Assembly (NCBI GenBank): GCA_002049885.1
Contig: MVCS01000017.1
Coordinates: forward strand, 1-11,409
Reading direction: 5' to 3'
DNA: 11,409 nt
Origin: Planctomycetales bacterium 4484_123
Lineage (GTDB): Bacteria; Planctomycetota; Phycisphaerae; SM23-33
Position numbers and translations under genes: made by a program. Under the pieces are notes generated by a model that worked only from the letters and a program-made list of their open reading frames with translations, did no database searches and was not told where the DNA came from. The first letter of the stretch is position 1. Each line of letters begins with the position of its first letter. This document shows positions 1 through 4,437 of this stretch, in pieces.

Positions 1-2
1 TG

Positions 3-68
3 GCGGTCTTCGGCGGGCTGTTCCTCTTCGGCGCCGGGCGGGAGCTATGGGCGCTGCTGAGGGCATAG
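3..68 (+). CDS. C-terminal end of an upstream gene, probable membrane protein (partial)
   Basis: Frame 3 is open from the window edge to a TAG stop and encodes 21 residues, AVFGGLFLFGAGRELWALLRA. The hydrophobic run AVFGGLFLFGAG followed by charged and aromatic residues looks like the end of a transmembrane helix with a short tail. The gene converges on the minus-strand GH4 gene, leaving about 30 bases between the two stops. No family can be assigned from so short a piece. That the frame is coding is an inference from its composition and the plausible spacing. Confidence 0.4.
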   Translation, partial: AVFGGLFLFGAGRELWALLRA

Positions 69-98
69 GCCGGCAGCGAGGTGGTGGGCTGGGGCCTT

Positions 99-719
99 TC
101 AGTTCTTCGCGCGCAGGTACGGCGGGATGAGTTCGCCGTGGGCGGCGAACATGGCATCGACCAGTTCGTGGATTTCCGCCAGGGTGAGGGTGGCGGCGGT
201 GTTGGGGTCCAGCATGGCGGCGTGATAGACGTAGCGCCGGTCCCGCTCGAGGACGGCCCGGACGTGCATGGCCATGGGGTTGGTGTAGTTCAGCAGCAGG
301 GCCTCCGGGGCGAGCTGCTCCATCCCGCGGACCATCTCCAGCAGCACCGGCGGCGAGCGGAGGGCGCGGAATATCCCGCCTACACACAGCGTGTCGCCGA
401 TGACCTGCCGGAGGCCGAAACTTGCCGGGACCTCGATGTCCTTGCAGGTGGCCTCGAAGCCGCCCACGCCGACGGTGTTGATGACGTGGTCGGCCCCGTC
501 GATGGCGGCCCGGCGGTCGGTGGTGGTGACGATGCGTGCCCCCGCCCCGCGGGTGCGGTTGATGGACTCGGCCATGGCGCCGACCACCTCCAGGCGCCGC
601 CGGTCGATGTCCATCAGGCAGAAGGTCGTCTCCTTGAGGGCGTCGAAGGCGAGGATGTCGGAGATAATGTTCCGGCTGGAGACCATCGAGCCCGCCCCGA
701 TGACTGCGATCTTGGGCAT
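99..719 (-). pseudogene. GH4-family glycosidase with its catalytic middle deleted
   Basis: The 206-residue product begins MPKIAVIGAGS, the Rossmann NAD(H)-binding start of glycoside hydrolase family 4 (alpha-galactosidase/6-phospho-glycosidase type). Further family motifs follow: CLMDID near 34-39, ADHVINTVGVGG near 76-87, RQVIGDTLCVGGIFRALR near 104-121 and LLNYTNPMAM near 142-151. At about residue 152 the text jumps to what is normally the C-terminus of these enzymes (RDRRYVYHAAMLDPNTAATL, then AEIHELVDAMFAAH). Family members are usually about 430-480 residues, so some 230 residues are absent. The missing stretch normally holds the metal-binding Cys and His and the catalytic Tyr region. The reading frame is intact and free of stops. 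The protein should lack GH4 activity. It is most likely an in-frame deletion remnant, though an assembly collapse is possible. Start: the ATG at 719-717 fits the family's N-terminus. The longer upstream open frame is low-complexity Arg/Pro and not coding-like. Confidence 0.75.
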
Positions 720-827
720 GGCGCAGCTCACGTTGCTTTCTGCCGCGATGTCAGGCAAGGCAGGGTAACAGCGGCCCGTGGCTTCCGCCAGCCCACCGGC
801 GCCACCCGGGCGGGCGCGATGTCCATG

Positions 828-839
828 CGGCCTAAAGGC
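828..839. repeat. Short inverted repeat upstream of xerC
   Basis: GGCCT-AA-AGGCC is a perfect 5-base inverted repeat with a 2-base centre, in the 185-base divergent spacer between the GH4 remnant and xerC. It could be an operator or chance in GC-rich DNA. I see no clear -35/-10 pair in this spacer. Confidence 0.25.
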
Positions 840-904
840 CTGCTCGCCGGCGGGTCGATGATGGTTGTGGTGAAAGGCTCTCCTGTGCGAACGGACTTGC
901 AGCC

Positions 905-1930
905 ATGACGGGCATCGGCCCGGTTGAGCGTTTTCTGGACTATCTCGCCCGCCAGCGCAACCTCTCCGCCCACACGGTGCGGGCCTACCGGGCCGACTTG
1001 GTTCAGTTCTGCCAGTTCCTCTCGGCCCGGGCGGCGGGCGCGCCCGGCGGCGGGCTGAGGGCCGAAGGGCTCCCGGCACTGGAGCCGAGCCAGGCCGGTC
1101 AGCTCGGCCGGCGCCTGCTGGCCGTCGGCCCCGCGGACGTGCGCGCCTACCTGGCCATGCTGCGGGCCAGCGGCTATTCCAAGACCTCCGTGGCCCGCAA
1201 GCTCGCCTGCCTGCGCAGCCTTTACAAGTTCCTGTCGCGCACCGGCGAACTGCCGGCCAGTCCCGTGGCCGCTGTTCGCACGCCGAAACGGGACAGGCGC
1301 CTGCCGAAGTGCCTGGACGAGGCGCAGGTCGAGGCCCTGCTGGCGGCTCCGGTGGTGGCGGCCCGGCAGGCCGGCCAGGCCGCCCTGACGCCCAAGGGCC
1401 TCATGCTCGTGACTCGTGACCGGGCCATTCTGGAGACGCTGTATTCCGCCGGCCTGCGCATCAGCGAGTTGACCGGGCTGAACCTCGCCGACCTGGACTG
1501 CCCCGGCCAGACGCTCCGCGTCCGCGGCAAGGGCAGAAAGGAGCGCATCGCCCCGCTGGGGTCGTTCGCTGCCCGGGCGCTGGAGGAGTACTTGAGGCTG
1601 CGGGAGGGGCTCTTCCCCGCTCCCGATGAGCCCGCCGCCCCGGTGTTCATCAACGCCCGCGGTGGCCGGCTCTCGGGGCGCTCGGTGCGCCGGATGCTGG
1701 AGAAGTACCTGCGCCAGGCCGGCCTGCCCGCCGGCGTGACGCCCCATACCCTCCGCCACAGCTTCGCCACCCACATGCTCAACCGCGGAGCCGACCTTCG
1801 CAGCGTTCAGGAGTTGCTTGGCCACAGCAGTATCTCCACCACGCAGATCTACACGCACCTGACGACGGCCCGGTTGAAGCAGGTCTATCGGGGGGCCCAC
1901 CCGCTGGCCGGGCGCAGGCGGCGGGCGTGA
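905..1930 (+). CDS. xerC: Tyrosine recombinase XerC/XerD family
   Basis: This 341-residue site-specific recombinase belongs to the family that resolves chromosome dimers at dif sites together with its Xer partner and FtsK. The N-terminal SAM-like core-binding domain starts with VERFLDYLARQRNLSAHTVRAY (residues 7-28). The catalytic domain has the full set of residues: R185 in GLRISEL, K209 in RGKGRKER, H281 and R284 in HTLRHSFATH, H307 in LLGHSSI, and nucleophile Y316 in QIYTH. Spacing matches E. coli XerD (R148 to H244 equals R185 to H281). It is about 40 residues longer than classical Xer proteins. The extra sequence lies at about 42-75 (Gly/Ala/Leu-rich, inside the N-terminal domain) and about 150-167. 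The ATG at 905 has only a weak Shine-Dalgarno. The gene stands alone, divergent from the GH4 remnant and followed by a hairpin terminator. XerC rather than XerD is a judgement; an integrase role is less likely because no mobile-element genes flank it. Confidence 0.9.
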   Translation: MTGIGPVERFLDYLARQRNLSAHTVRAYRADLVQFCQFLSARAAGAPGGGLRAEGLPALEPSQAGQLGRRLLAVGPADVRAYLAMLRASGYSKTSVARKLACLRSLYKFLSRTGELPASPVAAVRTPKRDRRLPKCLDEAQVEALLAAPVVAARQAGQAALTPKGLMLVTRDRAILETLYSAGLRISELTGLNLADLDCPGQTLRVRGKGRKERIAPLGSFAARALEEYLRLREGLFPAPDEPAAPVFINARGGRLSGRSVRRMLEKYLRQAGLPAGVTPHTLRHSFATHMLNRGADLRSVQELLGHSSISTTQIYTHLTTARLKQVYRGAHPLAGRRRRA

Positions 1931-1938
1931 GGGGCAGG

Positions 1939-1963
1939 GCCGGCGGCCGAGCCGGCGTTTTTT
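1939..1963 (+). terminator. Intrinsic terminator of xerC
   Basis: Eight bases after the xerC stop, GCCGGC (1939-1944), a six-base loop and GCCGGC (1951-1956) form a 6-bp all-GC stem followed by G and six T (1958-1963). This is the standard arrangement of a rho-independent terminator on the plus strand. Confidence 0.75.
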
Positions 1964-2285
1964 CTGGCGATTGGGCCTTGTCTTTTCGCGGGGTGGCTGC
2001 AATAATATGCGGTGGCAGGTGTTGTGCCATACGTCCCTTCCGAAGCCGGTTACAAGTAGAATCACTGTTACTGAGCTTCACCCAGTCGGCCCCGTCGGGC
2101 CTGCGGCCTAGTGAATCCTTGGCCCAGAGCGTGATGTGGCGGGCAACTCTGGCTGCTGCCCTGTTCTTGCCGGCCGGTGGGTATCTGCTCTTCCAAGGGC
2201 CGCCATCGCGGGCGCCAATGGCTTTGTAGCGGTCATAGTTCGAGCGTGCTCAACTGCAACTGGCGTACGGAAGCGGGATGGAGAA
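1964..2285 (+). promoter_or_regulatory. Leader/promoter region of the heptad-repeat gene
   Basis: About 320 bases without a credible gene separate the xerC terminator from the heptad-repeat gene, so its promoter must lie here. Two -10-like hexamers are visible: TAATAT at 2003-2008, with a weak TTGTCT 19 bases upstream (1978-1983), and TAGAAT at 2057-2062 without a recognisable -35. Either would leave a long 5' leader of over 200 bases. No riboswitch or other known RNA fold was recognised by eye. Confidence 0.3.
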
Positions 2286-2291
2286 AAGGAG
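2286..2291 (+). promoter_or_regulatory. Ribosome binding site that sets the start of the heptad-repeat gene
   Basis: AAGGAG lies seven bases upstream of the ATG at 2299. An in-frame ATG at 2278 is upstream of this site and has no Shine-Dalgarno of its own. The site therefore favours 2299, which also gives a cleaner signal peptide (MERKLPR followed directly by the hydrophobic core). Confidence 0.8.
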
Positions 2292-2298
2292 CGAAGTC

Positions 2299-4026
2299 AT
2301 GGAACGGAAGTTGCCACGATGTACACCCCTGCTGGTGTTGCTGGGGTGTATGGTCTTGGTCGCCTCGGCGGCCTGGGCCGAGGAGCTGGCGGTTCGCCCG
2401 CGGTCCCGGCCCACGATGGTGGGGATCCGGCCGACGGTTTGTCCGGCCGTTGTCACAAGGTGTCCGGTGGTCAAGACCCGCTGCCCCCAGGTGGCGACCC
2501 GCTGCCCGGCGGTCAAGACCAGGTGCCCTGTCCGGCTGACGCTCTGCCCGCCGGTGGTCACCAAGTGCCCGGCGGTCAGGACCAAGTGCCCGCCGCGAGA
2601 GACCTGGTGCCCGCCGGCCGAGACGCGCTGCCCGGCGGTGCTGACCAAGTGCCCGCCGGCGGAGACCAGATGCCCCGTCCAGGACACCGTCTGCCCGGTC
2701 AGTGAGACCAAGTGCCCGGCCATTCGCACGCAGTGTCCGCCCCGAGAAACCTACTGCCCGGTGGAAGAGACCAAGTGCCCGCCGGTGATCACCAAGTGCA
2801 GACCCTTGCTGACGCGCTGCCCGCCGGTCGATACCCGCTGCCCCCTGGTCAGGACCAAGTGTCCTCCCATCCAGACGCGCTGCCCCCCGGTCGATACCAC
2901 CTGCCCTCCGGTGCAGACTCAGTGCCCGGCCAATGAGACCGGCTGTGCGGCGGTCGAACCGACCAAGTGTCCGCCGGTATTGACCCGCTGCCCGCCGGTA
3001 TTGACCCGCTGCCCGGTGACCTTGACCCGCTGCCCGGCGGTCAAGACGCGTTGCCCGGCCGCGGAGACCAGGTGCCCGCCGGTCTGGACCAAGTGCCCGG
3101 CCGCCGAGACGCGCTGCCCGGTCGAGCTGACCAAGTGCCCGCCGGTGCTGACCAGGTGCCCCGTCGGCGAGACCAAGTGCCCGCCGGTGCTGACCAAGTG
3201 CCCGGTCGCCGAGACGCGTTGCCCGGCCGAGCTGACCAAGTGCCCGCCGGTGCTGACCAGGTGCCCCGTCGGCGAGACCAAGTGCCCGCCGGTGTTCACC
3301 AAGTGCCCGCCCATCAAGACCCGCTGTCCGGCGGCGCAGACCAAATGCCCGGTGGTCTTCACCCGCTGCCCGGTCGTCCAGACGCGATGTCCGCCCCAGG
3401 CCACCAGGTGCCCGCCGGTGCTGACGCGCTGTCCGCCAGTGCTGACGCGCTGCCCGCCGAAGCCTACTGAGTGCCTCTCGGCGGTGACGGTCTGCCCGGC
3501 GGCCGAGACGCGCTGCCCGGTGGTCTTCACCCGCTGCCCCGTCAGTGATACCCGCTGCCCGCCCGTGCAGACCAACTGTCCGGCCATCAAGACCCGCTGC
3601 CCGGCGGTTCCCACCGAGTGCCCCGTCGAGCCGACGCAGTGCCCTGCCGGGGAGACCTTCTGTCCGGCCACCGAGACCGAGTGCCCCGCGGTGCGGACCA
3701 GGTGCCCTCCGGCCGAGACGCGCTGCCCCGTGGCGCTGACCGAGTGCCCGGCCATTCTCACCAGGTGCGTGGCGGCCGAGACCAGGTGCCCGCTGGTGTG
3801 GACGAAGTGTCCGCCGGTGGAGACCCGCTGCCCGGCGGTCAAGACCAAGTGCCCCGTGCTGCGGACACGTTGCCCGGTGGTGGTGACCCGTTGCCCGGTG
3901 GTCCCCACCAGGTGTCCGGGCACCCAGACGGTCTGTCCGCCCACCGACACCCTCTGCCCGGTAGTGGCCACGAAGTGTCCGGTGGATGAGGCGGGCAACT
4001 GCCTGAGGCCGGAGGCGGGCGAGTAA
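2299..4026 (+). CDS. Secreted protein of 74 tandem T-[K/R]-C-P-x-x-x heptads
   Basis: I do not recognise a described family. From the ATG at 2299 the product has 575 residues. Residues 1-27 form a Sec signal peptide: a basic MERKLPR, a hydrophobic core LLVLLGCMVLVASA, and a signal peptidase I site after AWA. A short basic linker (28-45, with RPRSRP) follows. Residues 46 onward are 74 consecutive heptads with no spacer, ending in the tail AGNCLRPEAGE. Thr is at position 1 and Cys at position 3 in all 74 units. Pro is at position 4 in 70 (exceptions CRP, CAA, CLS and CVA in units 18, 25, 50 and 64). Position 2 is Arg in 36 and Lys in 19. Only unit 25 has eight residues. The mature protein has about 75 Cys in 548 residues, with no other domain. 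A LLGC motif inside the signal peptide is an unlikely lipobox because hydrophobic sequence continues after it. An oxidised extracytoplasmic location suits a disulfide-linked structural or surface protein; a metal-binding role is the alternative. The gene is monocistronic, between two terminators. Confidence 0.85.
   Translation: MERKLPRCTPLLVLLGCMVLVASAAWAEELAVRPRSRPTMVGIRPTVCPAVVTRCPVVKTRCPQVATRCPAVKTRCPVRLTLCPPVVTKCPAVRTKCPPRETWCPPAETRCPAVLTKCPPAETRCPVQDTVCPVSETKCPAIRTQCPPRETYCPVEETKCPPVITKCRPLLTRCPPVDTRCPLVRTKCPPIQTRCPPVDTTCPPVQTQCPANETGCAAVEPTKCPPVLTRCPPVLTRCPVTLTRCPAVKTRCPAAETRCPPVWTKCPAAETRCPVELTKCPPVLTRCPVGETKCPPVLTKCPVAETRCPAELTKCPPVLTRCPVGETKCPPVFTKCPPIKTRCPAAQTKCPVVFTRCPVVQTRCPPQATRCPPVLTRCPPVLTRCPPKPTECLSAVTVCPAAETRCPVVFTRCPVSDTRCPPVQTNCPAIKTRCPAVPTECPVEPTQCPAGETFCPATETECPAVRTRCPPAETRCPVALTECPAILTRCVAAETRCPLVWTKCPPVETRCPAVKTKCPVLRTRCPVVVTRCPVVPTRCPGTQTVCPPTDTLCPVVATKCPVDEAGNCLRPEAGE
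2434..3990 (+). repeat. 21-base coding tandem repeat, 74 units
   Basis: The DNA behind the heptads is a diverged 21-base repeat built on acc-[aag/cgc]-tgc-ccg followed by nine variable bases. Seventy-three units are in exact 21-base register apart from one three-base insertion in unit 25. The last unit is followed by the unique tail. Codon choice varies between units (tgc/tgt, acc/acg, aag/agg/cgc), so most units are old copies under protein-level constraint, not a fresh slippage expansion. Confidence 0.95.
3088..3297 (+). repeat. Tandem 105-base (five-heptad) duplication inside the array
   Basis: Units 32-36 and 37-41 are a five-heptad block present twice. Bases 3123-3189 and 3228-3294 are identical over 67 bases at an offset of exactly 105 bases. 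The remaining differences are small (for example PAAE against PVAE, and VEL against AEL). This is a higher-order repeat and points to recent unequal recombination within the array. Confidence 0.9.
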
Positions 4027-4071
4027 CCTCCGGGCCCTCAAATGTTGTTGACAATCTGGTAAGTACGACTG

Positions 4072-4106
4072 AAGGGGGCGGCTGATGTCCTCGGCCGCCC
4101 CCTTTT
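4072..4106 (+). terminator. Strong intrinsic terminator after the heptad-repeat gene
   Basis: GGGGGCGGC (4074-4082) pairs perfectly with GCCGCCCCC (4094-4102) across an 11-base loop, followed by four T. Two leading A residues extend the stem into the T-run. Located 45 bases after the stop, it separates this gene from the next one. Because of the leading A residues it may also act weakly on the minus strand. Confidence 0.9.
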
Positions 4107-4425
4107 CTGCGCAGCCAGCGTGGCCCCTGGCGCCGGTGGCCGGCCGGCCGGGATCGGGAGGTACGGTCCGCCTCAGCGGCGGGCGGGCGGTTCTTCGCAA
4201 AGGCGTCTATCGCGGCAGCGGACGGCACTTGCATCCGCTTTTTGGCTTGACAAGTCGGCGCCGGCACTTTCAGAATCGTGCTCACTTGGCCGGCGGCCGG
4301 TCGGGATTACGTGCGGGTGAGAAGGGGCGCGAGGGAGGGCACCCACGCTGGCCAGTCCTTCGGTTCGGTGGTTTCGGCCACGCGATGAGCGTGGTCGGTT
4401 GTTCTCAGCGTCACGTTCAGGCAGC
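4107..4425 (+). promoter_or_regulatory. Promoter and leader of the TPR/CsgG-like lipoprotein gene
   Basis: This gene-free stretch of about 320 bases contains TTGACA (4247-4252) and CAGAAT (4271-4276) with an 18-base spacer, a reasonable housekeeping promoter. It predicts transcription from about 4283 and a 5' leader of about 155 bases. The same CAGAATCG text after a TTGACA also occurs before the creatininase-family gene. Nothing else was recognised in the stretch. Confidence 0.45.
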
Positions 4426-4430
4426 GGGAG
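4426..4430 (+). promoter_or_regulatory. Ribosome binding site that sets the start of the TPR lipoprotein gene
   Basis: GGGAG is seven bases upstream of the ATG at 4438. A TTG further upstream in frame (4399) has no such site and would place 13 extra Ser/Gly-rich residues before the signal sequence. Confidence 0.6.
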
Positions 4431-4437
4431 CAGTCTC

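Noticed and set aside
81..908. 275-codon plus-strand open frame opposite the GH4 remnant
   Set aside because: Its Gly/Val/His/Asp-rich, motif-free translation is opposite a frame with unmistakable GH4 sequence.
905..1930. Phage or integron integrase and an attached mobile element
   Set aside because: No att-like repeats, tRNA gene, excisionase, cassette or phage genes are visible nearby, and the protein reads as a housekeeping Xer recombinase.
728..2065. Long minus-strand open frame opposite xerC
   Set aside because: It is the mirror of a GC-rich real gene. Its translation is Arg/Gly/Gln/Pro-rich low complexity with no motif, while the plus strand has a complete recombinase active site.
2299..2380. 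Lipoprotein reading of the heptad protein (LLGC in the signal sequence)
   Set aside because: The Cys lies in the middle of the hydrophobic core with ten more mostly hydrophobic residues after it, and a good signal peptidase I site (AWA) follows.
2434..3990. Possible CRISPR-like or non-coding satellite reading of the 21-base repeat
   Set aside because: Units are contiguous with no spacers, are far too short for CRISPR repeats, and vary in ways that keep the protein heptad intact.
2233..4200. A 655-codon minus-strand open frame across the heptad array, and other long open frames on both strands there, some with their own heptad patterns (TGQRV/GHLV type at 2919-3998)
   Set aside because: A 21-base GC-rich unit without stop triplets in any frame keeps every frame open along the array and makes each look repetitive. 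Only the plus-strand frame has a signal peptide, a Shine-Dalgarno, strict Thr/Cys conservation with synonymous variation, and a terminator behind it.
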